A DNA stretch of 64,000 nucleotides from RBG-16-66-20 sp052386675 (GCA_052386675.1 JBQTJX010000021.1:65914-129913), one strand, 5' to 3'; counted from the stretch's first letter, positions 25,115-34,062 are shown. Numbers and translations: made by a program. Notes: generated from the sequence alone by a model not told the origin.

Positions 25115-25977
25115 TGGGAACCATATTCCTGCTTGTGCTCGGCACCGCGACCCCTGGCGGGGGCTTCCCGGTGTTCGGCGCCGCCTACGCCGAGATGCTG
25201 AACGCGCAGGAGCCGCGCATGCGCATCGAGCCGCGCAACACCAAGGGCAGCACCGAGAACGTGCCGCTGCTCGAGGCGGGCAAGCTGGACCTGGGCCTGG
25301 TGGCGGGGGAACTCGCCACCGCGGCGCTGGCCAAGCCCGACACCCGGTTGCGCATCGTCGCGGCGATGTACTCCTCTCCCGGCATGTTCATCGTCAAGTC
25401 GGACAGCCCGGTGCGCGGCATCGCCGACCTGAAGGGCCAGCCGGTGGTGCTGGGCACCAAGGGCTCCGGCATCACGGTGCTGGGGCGCTCGGTGCTAGAT
25501 GCGCTCGGCATACCGGTGCAAGCCATCACGCTGGAGAAGGCCGCCGACGGCCCGCCGATGCTGCTGGACGGCCGTGCCGCCGCGCTGTGGGGCGCGGGCG
25601 TGGGCTGGCCGGCGTTCACCGCGCTCGCGAAGCAGGGCGGGCGCTTCGTGGTGCCCAGCGCGGACGAGATACGCACGATCCTCGGCAAGAATGCGTCGCT
25701 GCAGGCGGTGACCCTGCCCGCGAAGAGCTATCCGGGGCAGGATGCCGCGTTGAATTCAGTGGGCTCGTGGAGCTACGTCCTCGCCCGTCCCGGATTGCCC
25801 GAAGAGCAGGCCTACCTGCTGGCGCGCGCGCTGCACCTCGCGGAGGCGCCGCTGGCGGCGCGCCTGGACCAGGCGCGCGAAACCACGGCGGCGAATCTGG
25901 CCGCGGCCGCGCCGAGGCGCGAACTCATCCATCCCGGTGCGCTGCGCTACCTGCGCGAAGCCGGACTGCTGCGCTGA
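25111..25977 (+). CDS. TAXI-family TRAP transporter solute-binding protein, no clear signal peptide
   Basis: Protein of 288 residues with the TAXI domain: GTATPGGGFPVFGAAYAEML at the N-terminus, RNTKGSTENVPLLEAGKLDLGLV and VVLGTKGSGITVLG. These normally bind substrate in the periplasm and feed a TRAP-type transporter. Here the domain begins about 10 residues after the ATG, so there is no ordinary cleavable signal; the few residues MMGTIFLLVLG are part of the first strand. No TRAP membrane subunit is nearby. It is coupled to the upstream lipoprotein by a 4-bp overlap. Confidence 0.72.
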   Translation: MMGTIFLLVLGTATPGGGFPVFGAAYAEMLNAQEPRMRIEPRNTKGSTENVPLLEAGKLDLGLVAGELATAALAKPDTRLRIVAAMYSSPGMFIVKSDSPVRGIADLKGQPVVLGTKGSGITVLGRSVLDALGIPVQAITLEKAADGPPMLLDGRAAALWGAGVGWPAFTALAKQGGRFVVPSADEIRTILGKNASLQAVTLPAKSYPGQDAALNSVGSWSYVLARPGLPEEQAYLLARALHLAEAPLAARLDQARETTAANLAAAAPRRELIHPGALRYLREAGLLR

Positions 25978-25991
25978 ACGGAGAAGCGAAT

Positions 25992-26789
25992 ATGGGCTTT
26001 CCGCAGTACCAGACCCTGAAGGTGGATTCCCGCGGCGAGCACGTGCTGCTGGTGACGCTGAACCGCCCCGAGGCGATGAACTCCCTCAACACGCAGATGG
26101 GGCACGACCAGGTCGACCTCTGGCGCCGGCTCACCGAGGCGCCGGGTGCGGTGCGCTGCGTGGTGCTCACCGGATCCGGCGAGCGCGCCTTCTGCGCCGG
26201 CGCGGACCTGAAGGAGCGCGACGGCATGGGCGTGGAGGTCTGGCGCGTGCAGCACGAACTGTTCGAGCGCGCCTTCGCCGGGCTGGTCGAGTGCCCGGTG
26301 CCGGTGATCGCCGCGGTGAACGGCCACGCCTACGGCGGCGGGCTGGAAATGGCGCTGTGCTGCGATTTCATGTTCGCCTCGCAGACCGCGCGCGTCGCGC
26401 TGCCCGAAACCGCGCGCGGCCTGATGCCCGGCGGCATGGGCACGCAGAATCTTGCCCGCGCCATCGGCGAGCGCCGCGCCAAGGAACTGGTGCTGTCCGC
26501 GCGCGCCCTGACCGCGGACGAGGCGCTCGCCTGGGGCCTGGTCAACCGCGTTTGCGCGCCGGCAAAGCTGGTCGAGGAAGCGCTCGCGGTGGCCGAGGCC
26601 ATCGCCGGCAACGGGCCGCTCGCGGTGCGCCAGGCGAAGAAGTCCATCCACTACGGCCTGGGCATGGACCTGCTGACGGGGTATCGCTTCGAGATCGAGG
26701 CCTACAACCGGCTGGTGGACACCGACGACCGCCGCGAGGGCGTGAAGGCCTTCGTCGAGAAGCGCAAGCCCCGCTTCACCGGCAAGTAG
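25992..26789 (+). CDS. Enoyl-CoA hydratase/isomerase family protein
   Basis: Crotonase-fold enzyme of 265 residues. The oxyanion-hole segments are RAFCAGADLKERDG and NGHAYGGGLEMALCCDF, the latter with the first catalytic Glu position. LPETARGLMPGGMGTQNLAR carries the second Glu. The remaining C-terminal helices end in EKRKPRFTGK. It probably hydrates a 2-enoyl-CoA. It starts 14 bp after the TAXI gene and is followed after 3 bp by the enolase-superfamily gene, so all may be in one catabolic transcript. Confidence 0.88.
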   Translation: MGFPQYQTLKVDSRGEHVLLVTLNRPEAMNSLNTQMGHDQVDLWRRLTEAPGAVRCVVLTGSGERAFCAGADLKERDGMGVEVWRVQHELFERAFAGLVECPVPVIAAVNGHAYGGGLEMALCCDFMFASQTARVALPETARGLMPGGMGTQNLARAIGERRAKELVLSARALTADEALAWGLVNRVCAPAKLVEEALAVAEAIAGNGPLAVRQAKKSIHYGLGMDLLTGYRFEIEAYNRLVDTDDRREGVKAFVEKRKPRFTGK

Positions 26790-26792
26790 GCC

Positions 26793-27863
26793 GTGAAGCT
26801 GCGCGGCTGGACGCTGGACTTCTACCGCCTGCCCTACCACCGCGAGGTGGTGTGGGCCAACGCGGTGGAGCGTTCGGGGCTGTACGCGCTGCTGACGCTG
26901 GTGTCGGAGGATGGCGCCAGCGGCATCGCCGAGGGCACCATCAAGGACACCTGGAGCGGCGTATCGCCGAAGTCGCTCGCCGCGGTGCTCGAGGATCTCC
27001 TGCTGCCGAAACTGAAGCAGCTGGACCTTGCGGACGACAAGGCAGTCTCGGCGGCGTTCGCGGGCATCCCCGAGAACCGCATGGCCAAGGGCATGGTCGA
27101 GAGCGCGTGCTGGACGATGCGCGCCGCCGTCGCGGGCAAGCCGCTGTGGAAATTGTGGGGCGCATCAGGATCGGTGGAGGTCGCCTGGACCGTGACGCGG
27201 CAGAAGCCCGCGCTCATGGCGAAGGAGTCCGCCGAGGTCTGCGGCAAGTACGGTTTTCGCACGCTAAAGGTGAAGGGCGGGCAGGGCGTGGACACCGACT
27301 TGCAGGCGCTGAAAGATATTCGCGCCGCGGTCGGGCCGGGCGTGGAACTCTACGTGGACGCCAACGGCCACTACTCACGAGTGGAGGCGGCGGGCTATGT
27401 TGACGCGCTCGCCGCGGCCGGCGTGACCGTGGCGGAGGATCCCTGCCGGCTCGCGCCGGACGAGCATTTCGCGAAACTGCAGGCGGGCAGCCCGATTCCG
27501 ATCCTGGTGGATCGCAGCTGCGCCTCGCAGGAGGACGCCGCGCTGTACCTGGAACGCGGCGCGAAGGCGCTGTCGACCAAGCCAGGGCGCGTCGGCCTGC
27601 AGGAGACACGCGGCATCGCGACGATGGCGGCGGCGAAGGGCGCGAGGACCGCGGTCGGGATCTACGCCGAGAGCGCGCTGGGCACGCTGATCAATCTGCA
27701 ACAGGAAGGGCCGATGGCCGCAGAGCAGACCTTCTTCCTGACGCACACCGCGCAGGTATCGAAGTTGATGCCGGAGATCCGCGGCGGGCGGATTGCATTG
27801 CCGGGCGAAGCCGACCTGTCGCGGCTGGTGGACCGCGACGCGGTGCGAAAGTACATGATTTAG
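26793..27863 (+). CDS. Mandelate racemase/muconate lactonizing enzyme family protein
   Basis: Enolase-superfamily enzyme of 356 residues with a GTG start 3 bp after the hydratase. The capping domain (about 1-125) precedes the barrel. The barrel has TLKVKGG with a KxK motif, YVDANGHYS with metal-ligand Asp, VAEDPC with Glu and ILVDRSCAS with Asp, then a late Lys in LSTKPGRVG. This pattern fits the MLE-like subgroup (cycloisomerases, dipeptide epimerases, o-succinylbenzoate synthases). The specific substrate cannot be assigned. Its neighbours suggest ring or acyl-CoA catabolism. Confidence 0.82.
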   Translation: MKLRGWTLDFYRLPYHREVVWANAVERSGLYALLTLVSEDGASGIAEGTIKDTWSGVSPKSLAAVLEDLLLPKLKQLDLADDKAVSAAFAGIPENRMAKGMVESACWTMRAAVAGKPLWKLWGASGSVEVAWTVTRQKPALMAKESAEVCGKYGFRTLKVKGGQGVDTDLQALKDIRAAVGPGVELYVDANGHYSRVEAAGYVDALAAAGVTVAEDPCRLAPDEHFAKLQAGSPIPILVDRSCASQEDAALYLERGAKALSTKPGRVGLQETRGIATMAAAKGARTAVGIYAESALGTLINLQQEGPMAAEQTFFLTHTAQVSKLMPEIRGGRIALPGEADLSRLVDRDAVRKYMI

Positions 27864-27895
27864 CAGGTGGATTCGCTGCCGTCGGGGCGACGGAC

Positions 27896-27901
27896 TACAA
27901 T
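27896..27901 (+). promoter_or_regulatory. Likely -10 box of parE
   Basis: TACAAT at 27896-27901 with a weak TTCGCT -35 candidate at 27872-27877 (18-bp spacer). The transcript would start about 27908 and the parE ATG is at 27937, with AAAGGA as Shine-Dalgarno. Confidence 0.45.
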
Positions 27902-27936
27902 ACCTAGTGTTTCGGCGGTAAAGGACCACTAGATTC

Positions 27937-29910
27937 ATGGCAAAGCAGCAGGCCTATGACGCCTCCGCGATCCAGGCCCTCAAGGGTTTGGAGCCGGTGC
28001 GGCGCATGCCGGGGATGTACACCCACACCATCCATCCCCTGCACATCCTCCAGGAAGCGATCGACAACGCGGTGGACGAGGCCCTGGCCGGGTTCGGCCG
28101 CCGCATCACCGTGAGCCTTTACCAGGACGGCTCGGCCGAGGTCGAGGACGAGGGCCGCGGCGTCCCCGTGGACCTGCACAAGGAGGAAAAAAAGCCCGCG
28201 GTGGAGGTTGCCTTCACCATGTTGCATGCCGGGGGCAAGTTCTCCAAGTCGGGCGAAGGCGTGTACCACATCTCCGGCGGCCTGCACGGCGTGGGCGTGG
28301 CGGTCTCCAACGCGCTCTCGAAGCGTTGCGAGGTCACCGTCTACCGCGACGGGCACAGGCACAGCATCGCCTTCGAGGGGGGCGAGCTCAAGCAGAAGTT
28401 GAAGAGCGAGAAGATCAAGGACAAGCGCACGGGAACCGTGGTGCGCATCTGGCCCGACCCGAAGTACTTCGACTCGCCCAACATCCCGCTCGGGGAGCTC
28501 GAGCACCTGGTGCGCTCCAAGGCCTACCTGCTGCCGGGACTGACCACCGTGCTTCGTATCGAGGGCAAACCCGAGCAAAGCTGGAAGTTCGAGCGCGGCA
28601 TGGCGCAGTACTTCGAGCGCCGGCTGGAGGGCCGCGAGATGGTCGCCCCCATCTTCACCGGCGAGAAGAACTTCGACGACAAGGCCGCTGCGGACTTCTC
28701 GGAGATTGAAACGGGCGAGGGCGCGGCCTGGGCGGTGGGCTGGGTGTCCGATGGCGAGGTGTTCGCCGACAGCCACGTCAACCTGATCCCGACGCGCTCG
28801 GGCGGCACGCACGAGGCCGGCTTCCGGAACGGCATCTTCGACGCGCTGGCGGCGTTCATGGACACGCGCTCGCTGGCGCCCAAGGGCGTGAAGCTGATCG
28901 CGGATGACCTCTGGCAGCGCGCCTGCTTCACGCTCTCGGCGCGCATCGTGCGCACGCAGTTCCATGGCCAGACCAAGGAGAAGCTCACCACGCGGCACGC
29001 CAGCAAGCTGCTGGAACTGTGCGTGCGCGATCCGTTCGAGCTGTGGCTAAACCAGCACCCGGACGAGGGCAGGAAAATCGTCGAGCTCGCCATCGAGCAG
29101 GCCATGGCGCGCCTCGCGCGCGGCAAGAAATTCGAGCGCAAGAAGTCATCGGGCGTGGCCACGCTGCCGGGCAAGCTGGTGGACTGCGCCTCGGAGGACA
29201 CCTCGCGCAATGAGCTGTTCATGGTGGAGGGCGACTCCGCCGGCGGCTCGGCCAAGGAGGCGCGCAACAAGGAGAACCAGGCGGTGCTGCCGCTGCGCGG
29301 CAAGGTGCTCAACACCATGTCCAAGGACGCGCGCACGGTGCTTGCCAACAAGGAACTGCAGGCCATCGCCACCGCCATCGGCGTCGACCCGCACGGCGCG
29401 GCGGATACGCCGGACCTGGGCGGCATCCGCTACGGCAAGATCATCATCATGACCGACGCCGACGTGGACGGCGGCCACATCCAGGCGCTGCTGCTCACCT
29501 TCTTTTTCATGCACGCGCCCAAGCTGGTCGAGAGCGGCCACGTCTACGTCGCCCAGCCGCCGCTGTTCAAGATCGAGGTGCCCTCGCAGGGCAAGGGCAA
29601 GCCTGCCCGCAGGGTGTACTGCCTGGACGACGACGAACTGGAAGAGGCCCTGTCGCAGCTGAAGAAGGAGAAGGTGAAGGAAGGCAGCTGGGAAATCTCG
29701 CGCTTCAAGGGCCTGGGCGAGATGAGCCCGGAGCAGCTGTGGGAAACCACCATGAACCCGGACACCCGGCGCCTGGTGCGCATGCAGCTGGACTCGCGGG
29801 AAATCGCGAAGGTGCGCACCGCCTTCGAGCTCCTGATGGATTCCGGCGAAGCCGAAGGCCGCCGCAACTGGATGCGCGAACACTGGAAAACCGTCGAGGC
29901 CGATGTCTAG
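27937..29910 (+). CDS. parE: DNA topoisomerase IV subunit B
   Basis: ATPase subunit of the type IIA topoisomerase that decatenates chromosomes. In this 657-residue protein the GHKL ATPase domain has EAIDNAVDEALAG and GLHGVGVAVSNALS. The TOPRIM domain has MVEGDSAGGSAKEARN and IIMTDADVDGGHIQALLL, with the metal-binding Glu and Asp-x-Asp. The C-terminal RFKGLGEMSPEQLWETTM is conserved in ParE/GyrB. Length is that of ParE (about 630-660), not GyrB. parC follows, separated by a palindromic repeat and a 72-residue reading frame. Confidence 0.95.
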   Translation: MAKQQAYDASAIQALKGLEPVRRMPGMYTHTIHPLHILQEAIDNAVDEALAGFGRRITVSLYQDGSAEVEDEGRGVPVDLHKEEKKPAVEVAFTMLHAGGKFSKSGEGVYHISGGLHGVGVAVSNALSKRCEVTVYRDGHRHSIAFEGGELKQKLKSEKIKDKRTGTVVRIWPDPKYFDSPNIPLGELEHLVRSKAYLLPGLTTVLRIEGKPEQSWKFERGMAQYFERRLEGREMVAPIFTGEKNFDDKAAADFSEIETGEGAAWAVGWVSDGEVFADSHVNLIPTRSGGTHEAGFRNGIFDALAAFMDTRSLAPKGVKLIADDLWQRACFTLSARIVRTQFHGQTKEKLTTRHASKLLELCVRDPFELWLNQHPDEGRKIVELAIEQAMARLARGKKFERKKSSGVATLPGKLVDCASEDTSRNELFMVEGDSAGGSAKEARNKENQAVLPLRGKVLNTMSKDARTVLANKELQAIATAIGVDPHGAADTPDLGGIRYGKIIIMTDADVDGGHIQALLLTFFFMHAPKLVESGHVYVAQPPLFKIEVPSQGKGKPARRVYCLDDDELEEALSQLKKEKVKEGSWEISRFKGLGEMSPEQLWETTMNPDTRRLVRMQLDSREIAKVRTAFELLMDSGEAEGRRNWMREHWKTVEADV

Positions 29911-29917
29911 AACCGGT

Positions 29918-29976
29918 AAATCAGGGACGGACCACGTTTTTTCGCTGTGCGGAATATCGTGGTCCGTCCCTGATTT
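29918..29976. repeat. REP-like inverted repeat, CAGGGACGGACCACG type
   Basis: Two 19-base arms (29918-29936 and 29958-29976) are perfect inverted repeats around a 21-base loop. The arm contains CAGGGACGGACCACG and belongs to the same family as the copies near 37641, 41082, 43735 and 47205. It lies 8 bp after the parE stop and before the 72-codon frame, so it may also terminate transcription. Confidence 0.85.
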
Positions 29977-29993
29977 TCGTTGCTGGGGGGAGC

Positions 29994-30212
29994 ATGGCTA
30001 GGAAGGCGAAGCCTGCCTGGGAGCGGGCGTACAAGGGGCACGTGTTGTGGCTGGGCAAGAAGAAGCTGGGCAAGGTGACCCTGGCGGGCGACGGTCGCTA
30101 CACATGGGAAGCCGCCGGTCGCGGTGGCGGTGCGAACGACCTCGCCAAGGCGAGGAAGGCCGTCGAGGCAGCGGTGGCGATGGCGGACAAGCAGTTGGAC
30201 CTGTTCGGTTGA
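29994..30212 (+). CDS. Small basic protein of unknown function
   Basis: A 72-residue reading frame, MARKAKPAWERAYKGHVL onward, with an AGC/GGGGGG Shine-Dalgarno-like stretch 5 bases before the ATG. It is lysine-rich. The first half contains WLGKKKLGKVTL and GDGRYTWEA, which look like two beta hairpins. The second half is a helix (ANDLAKARKAVEAAVAMAD) ending KQLDLFG. I do not recognise the family. It sits between a palindromic repeat and parC. The regular amino-acid pattern and ribosome site favour a real gene. Confidence 0.55.
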   Translation: MARKAKPAWERAYKGHVLWLGKKKLGKVTLAGDGRYTWEAAGRGGGANDLAKARKAVEAAVAMADKQLDLFG

Positions 30213-30248
30213 ACGAGCGGGTATGCGGGCAGGTTTGAGGCCCAGTTT

Positions 30249-30279
30249 CGCCTGAATCGCACAAGGCGCGACTCAGGCG
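30249..30279 (+). promoter_or_regulatory. Hairpin in the parC leader
   Basis: CGCCTGAATCGC (30249-30260) pairs with GCGACTCAGGCG (30268-30279) at 11 of 12 positions plus a G-U, with a 7-base loop. No T-tract follows, and the parC Shine-Dalgarno (GGAGAA) comes directly after, so it may act as an RNA leader structure rather than a terminator. Confidence 0.45.
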
Positions 30280-30294
30280 ATCGGAGAAAAGCAT

Positions 30295-32589
30295 ATGGAC
30301 GATAGAACGGGCGATCTGTTCACGGCGGAGAACGGGGACGATTCCTCGCCCATCGAGAACCACGCCTCCAAGGCCTACCTGGGCTACGCGGTCTCGACGG
30401 TCAAGTCGCGGGCGCTGCCCGAGATCGCGGATGGCCTGAAGCCGGTGCAGCGCCGGATCCTGTACGCCATGGGCGACACCGGGGCGCAGGGTTTTGCCAA
30501 ATGCGCGCGCTACGTCGGCGAAGTGCTGGGCAAGTACCACCCGCACGGGGATTCCTCGACCTACGAGGCGATGGTGCACCTGGCGCAGCCCTTCTCCATG
30601 CGCTACCCGCTCATCGACGGCCAGGGCAATTTCGGCAGCCGCGACGGCGACGGCGCCGCAGCCTACCGGTATACGGAAGCGAAGCTCTCGCGTATCGCCG
30701 AGCTGATGTTGTCGGAAATCGCCGAGGGCACGGTCGATTTCCAGAAGAACTACGACGGCAAGTTCGACGAGCCGGTGCTGCTGCCCGCACGCGTGCCCTT
30801 CGGCCTGCTGAACGGTTCCTTCGGCATCCCGGTCGGGTTCTCGACGCGCATTCCGTCGCACAACCTGAAGGAAGTCGCCGCCGCCGCGGCGCTGGTGATC
30901 CGGCACCCGAAGGCGAAGCTGGATGAAGTCATGGAAAAGCTGCCCGGGCCGGACTTCCCCGGCGGCGGCCAGATCATCTCGCCGGCGGAGGAACTGCGCG
31001 CGGCCTACGAAACCGGCCGGGGGTCGATTGCGCTGCGCGCGCGCTGGTCGATCGAGCCCCTCGCACGCGGCCAGTGGCGCATCGTCATCAACGAGCTGCC
31101 GCACGGGGTGTCCTGCCGCCAGGTGCTGGAGGAAATCGAGGCGCTGGTGAACCCGAAGGCGGCCACCGGCAAGAAGGAAGTGAGCCAGGAGCAGAAGCGC
31201 CTGAAGCAGTTCATGCTGGACATGGTCGAGACGGTGCGCGACGAATCCGACCGCAAGGCGAAGCTGCGCCTGGTGATCGAGCCGCGCAGCTCGCGCCAGG
31301 ACGCGGGCGAGATGATGAAGGCGCTGCTGGTGCACACCTCGCTCGAGGTGCGCTACCCGGTGAACATGACCTGGATCGGCCTGGATGGCCTGCCCGAGAC
31401 CAAGGGCATCGTGGACATCCTGCGCGAGTGGGGCGAGTTCCGCGTCACCACGGTGCGCCGCCGCACCGAACATCGCCTGAAGAAGTGCGAGGACCGACTG
31501 CACATCGTGCTCGGGCGCCTGCTCGCCTTCGTGCGCATCGACGAAATCATCAAGCTCATCCGCGCGGCCGAGGACCAGGCCCAGGCCAAGGCGCAGATGC
31601 AGGCGAAGTGGAAGTTCAGCGAACGCCAGGCCGAGGACATCGTCAACATTCGCCTGGGCCAGTTGACGAAGCTGGACGGGGTGAAGCTGAACGACGATAG
31701 GAAGGCCCTGGAAGCCGAGCGCAAGGGCCTGAAGGACATCCTGGGCGACGAGAAGGAGCTGAAAAGGCTCGTCGTGAAGGAACTGGAGGCCGATGCCAAG
31801 GCCTACGGCGACGAGCGCCGCACCGTCATCAAGCCCGAGGAGCGCGCCGCCATCGAGCGCACCGTGCTGGAGGAGCCGCTCACTGTGATCCTGTCGAAGA
31901 AAGGCTGGGTGCGGGCGCGCACCGGTCACGGCGTGGACATGGGCGCGGTGAACTTCAAGGACGGCGACGGCCGCTACCTGGAACTGGAGTGCAAGACCAC
32001 GGACACGTTGACGGTGCTCGCCTCCGGGGGCAAGGCCTTCAGCGTCGATGCCGCCGCGCTGCCCTCCGGGCGCGGCGACGGCTCGCCCATGAACACTTTG
32101 GTCAATTCCGGCTCGGACGACATCGTCTGGGTCGGCCTGGGCGACCCCGCGACGCCGCTCCTCATGGCCAACACCGCAGGCAACGGGTTCCTCTGCAAGC
32201 TCGGGGACCTCGCATCCAAGACGCGCCAGGGCAAGGACTTCATGACCGTGCCCGAGGGCGCCAAGGCCCTCGCGCCGGCGCTGGCAGCGGGTGGCAAGGC
32301 CATCGCCGCGTTGTCTTCGGATGCGCGCCTGCTGGTGTTCCCGATCGATGAAGTGCCGGCGCGGCCCAATGGCGGCGTCGGCGTGCAGTTGATCGCGCTG
32401 CCGGACAAAGTGACCCTTGCCGCGGCGGCGGCGTTCGATGGCAAGTCGCTCGCCGTCTCCGGCGTGAAGCGCAAGAACCGCGCGGTGGAGGCGATCGAGG
32501 GCAAGGCGCTGAAGGAGTACGAGGGCAAGCGCGCGCAGCGCGGGCGGGTGTGCGACGTGGGGTTCAGGCCGGACCGGCTGGGGGGCTGA
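30295..32589 (+). CDS. parC: DNA topoisomerase IV subunit A
   Basis: DNA-cleaving subunit of topoisomerase IV, 764 residues (E. coli 752). The breakage-reunion domain begins SKAYLGYAVSTVKSRALPE and DGLKPVQRRILYAM. GKYHPHGDSSTYEAMV follows, and the catalytic tyrosine is Y126 in AAYRYTEAK. The C-terminal beta-pinwheel has degenerate blades (KKGWVRARTGHG, VNSGSDDIVWVGLG). Partner ParE is encoded just upstream. It is followed 37 bp later by the PIN/RHH module. Confidence 0.95.
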   Translation: MDDRTGDLFTAENGDDSSPIENHASKAYLGYAVSTVKSRALPEIADGLKPVQRRILYAMGDTGAQGFAKCARYVGEVLGKYHPHGDSSTYEAMVHLAQPFSMRYPLIDGQGNFGSRDGDGAAAYRYTEAKLSRIAELMLSEIAEGTVDFQKNYDGKFDEPVLLPARVPFGLLNGSFGIPVGFSTRIPSHNLKEVAAAAALVIRHPKAKLDEVMEKLPGPDFPGGGQIISPAEELRAAYETGRGSIALRARWSIEPLARGQWRIVINELPHGVSCRQVLEEIEALVNPKAATGKKEVSQEQKRLKQFMLDMVETVRDESDRKAKLRLVIEPRSSRQDAGEMMKALLVHTSLEVRYPVNMTWIGLDGLPETKGIVDILREWGEFRVTTVRRRTEHRLKKCEDRLHIVLGRLLAFVRIDEIIKLIRAAEDQAQAKAQMQAKWKFSERQAEDIVNIRLGQLTKLDGVKLNDDRKALEAERKGLKDILGDEKELKRLVVKELEADAKAYGDERRTVIKPEERAAIERTVLEEPLTVILSKKGWVRARTGHGVDMGAVNFKDGDGRYLELECKTTDTLTVLASGGKAFSVDAAALPSGRGDGSPMNTLVNSGSDDIVWVGLGDPATPLLMANTAGNGFLCKLGDLASKTRQGKDFMTVPEGAKALAPALAAGGKAIAALSSDARLLVFPIDEVPARPNGGVGVQLIALPDKVTLAAAAAFDGKSLAVSGVKRKNRAVEAIEGKALKEYEGKRAQRGRVCDVGFRPDRLGG

Positions 32590-32626
32590 GTTCTCCCACG
32601 ATTCCCGTGATAGCATATGTGCTGTC

Positions 32627-33049
32627 ATGAAGATCGTGGTGCTCGATACCAACGTTTTCGTGTCAGCGTGCCTTCGGGACGGAGGATTCAGCCGGGAGGT
32701 CCTGCGCGGATGCCTTCGTGGCGAGTGGCAGCCCCTGATGGGTAACGCGCTCTACGTTGAGCATGAGGCAGTCCTGGGCAGGCAAGCGACGTTCGTGGAT
32801 TGTCCGTTGTCGGCAGCTGAACGCGTGCAGTTGCTGGACGCCTACTTGAGCGTGTGCCGCTGGACCCGCATCTACTACGGTTGGCGCCCGAATCTGCCGG
32901 ATGAGGCCGACAACCACGTCGTGGAACTTGCCGTGGCCGGCGGTGCGGAGGCGATCGTGACGCGCAACCTGCGTGATTTCGGGCGCATGGAACTGCGCTT
33001 CCGCCAGATCGAGGTTCTCGATCCGGCCCGATTCCTGAAAGGAGCATGA
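32627..33049 (+). CDS. PIN-domain toxin (TIGR00305-like)
   Basis: Putative ribonuclease toxin of 140 residues. The PIN active-site acids are visible: VVLDTNVFVSA (Asp7), PDEADNHVVELAVAG (central Asp/Glu) and VTRNLRDFGR (late Asp). Proteins of this type cut tRNA or mRNA when free of antitoxin. It precedes the RHH gene, with the ATG of that gene overlapping its stop. The order is therefore toxin then antitoxin, reversed relative to classical vapBC. Confidence 0.83.
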   Translation: MKIVVLDTNVFVSACLRDGGFSREVLRGCLRGEWQPLMGNALYVEHEAVLGRQATFVDCPLSAAERVQLLDAYLSVCRWTRIYYGWRPNLPDEADNHVVELAVAGGAEAIVTRNLRDFGRMELRFRQIEVLDPARFLKGA

Positions 33050-33363
33050 CCATGGGAACCCTGACCATTCGCGTACCGGACGACACCCACGAGCGACTCA
33101 AGCAACTCGCGCGCGCGCGCGGCGTCAGCATCAACAAGCTGATCGAGGAGATGTCGACTGCCGCGCTGGCGGAGTTCGACGCCGAGACGCGATTCCGGAT
33201 CCGCGCCTCCAGGGGCGCCGCCGCCACGGGATTGCGCCTGCTGGGCAAGCTGGATCGCGCGTATGGAGTGGCCGCGGAGGGCAACGCGGCACGGCAGCCG
33301 AAGGGTCGCTACGCTGTCCGTCGGCCGGGCGCGAAGGGAAAGCAACCCGGGCGCGGCGGATAG
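33046..33363 (+). CDS. Ribbon-helix-helix antitoxin partner of the PIN toxin
   Basis: A 105-residue protein whose first 50 residues (LTIRVPDDTHERLKQLARARGVSIN, then KLIEEMSTAALAEFDA) form an Arc/HicB-type ribbon-helix-helix DNA-binding domain. The basic, Gly/Arg-rich tail lacks a clear fold and may wrap the toxin. The start at 33046 overlaps the PIN stop (ATGA); a second ATG at 33052 is possible. It should neutralise the PIN toxin and repress the pair. Confidence 0.75.
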   Translation: MTMGTLTIRVPDDTHERLKQLARARGVSINKLIEEMSTAALAEFDAETRFRIRASRGAAATGLRLLGKLDRAYGVAAEGNAARQPKGRYAVRRPGAKGKQPGRGG

Positions 33364-33385
33364 CGTCGGCGAAATGTAGTCATAA

Positions 33386-33405
33386 GTGGTACGATTGTAG
33401 CCACG
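33386..33405. promoter_or_regulatory. Operator-like palindrome before the first wHTH-nucleotidyltransferase gene
   Basis: The 10-mer TACGATTGTA (33390-33399) lies 6 bases before the ATG, inside a wider GTGG...CCAC inverted repeat (33386-33389 and 33401-33404). It is the exact reverse complement of TACAATCGTA at the paralogous module (43794-43803). TACGAT may also serve as -10, giving an almost leaderless mRNA. Confidence 0.6.
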
Positions 33406-34062
33406 ATGAGTACGGAACCGGGGCTGGATACAGGGGGTGGCGAAGCGATCGCCAACCTGCTATTCGGCACCCACCGGCACCGCGTTCTATCCCTGCTCCT
33501 GCTCCGCCCCGGCGAGGCTTTTCACGTTCGCCGGATCGCCCGCCTGACCGGCGTTTCGGCGGGCTCGCTGCACCGGGAACTGCGACAGCTGGCTGAGGCG
33601 GGCTTGCTGAAGCGCGCGGCCTCGGGCAACCAGGTCCTCTACAGCGCCAATCCCGATTCGCCCGTATTCCACGAGCTTTCCAGCATCCTCGACAAGACCG
33701 CCGGCGCGCCGCCGACGCTGCACAGCCCGCTGGCGGCGTACGCGCCCGATCCGGATCGCGTGCTGCCGGAGATTTCGCGCAAGGCCCTGGCGGCCGTCTG
33801 CAGGCGATACAAGGTAAGGAAGATGTCGCTATTCGGATCGGCCGCGAGGGGCGAGATGAGGCCGGACAGCGACGTCGACCTCCTGGTTGAGTTCAAGCCG
33901 ATGGAGGGACCCAGCCTGTGGGGGCTGGTGGACATGCAGGACGAACTGAGTCCGCTGTTCGGCAATCGCAGGGTCGAGATCGCCAGCCCGGAGATCCTGA
34001 CCAACCCGCACCGCCGCAGGACTATCGAACGGGATCTCAAGGTGCTGTATGAATCGCGATGA
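33406..34062 (+). CDS. wHTH fused to MNT-type nucleotidyltransferase antitoxin
   Basis: Protein of 218 residues. Residues about 15-80 form an ArsR/MarR-like winged helix (RVLSLLLLRPGEAFHVRRIA, GVSAGSLHRELRQL). Residues about 120-215 form a minimal nucleotidyltransferase with the exact GS-x10-D-x-D motif (G144 S145, D156, D158 in GSAARGEMRPDSDVDLL). Known MntA antitoxins AMPylate a tyrosine of the HepT toxin; most lack a fused DNA-binding domain, so here one protein may both modify the toxin and repress the operon. It overlaps the HEPN gene by 14 bp. Confidence 0.83.
   Translation: MSTEPGLDTGGGEAIANLLFGTHRHRVLSLLLLRPGEAFHVRRIARLTGVSAGSLHRELRQLAEAGLLKRAASGNQVLYSANPDSPVFHELSSILDKTAGAPPTLHSPLAAYAPDPDRVLPEISRKALAAVCRRYKVRKMSLFGSAARGEMRPDSDVDLLVEFKPMEGPSLWGLVDMQDELSPLFGNRRVEIASPEILTNPHRRRTIERDLKVLYESR

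Noticed and set aside
25100..25120. Frameshift fusing the lipoprotein hydrolase and TAXI protein
   Set aside because: Both proteins have good ends and starts, and the ATGA overlap is a normal coupling; a lost signal peptide remains possible but is not shown.
32600..32627. TAGCATATGTGCT before the PIN/RHH pair as operator
   Set aside because: Only four-base arms (AGCA/TGCT), too short to separate from chance.
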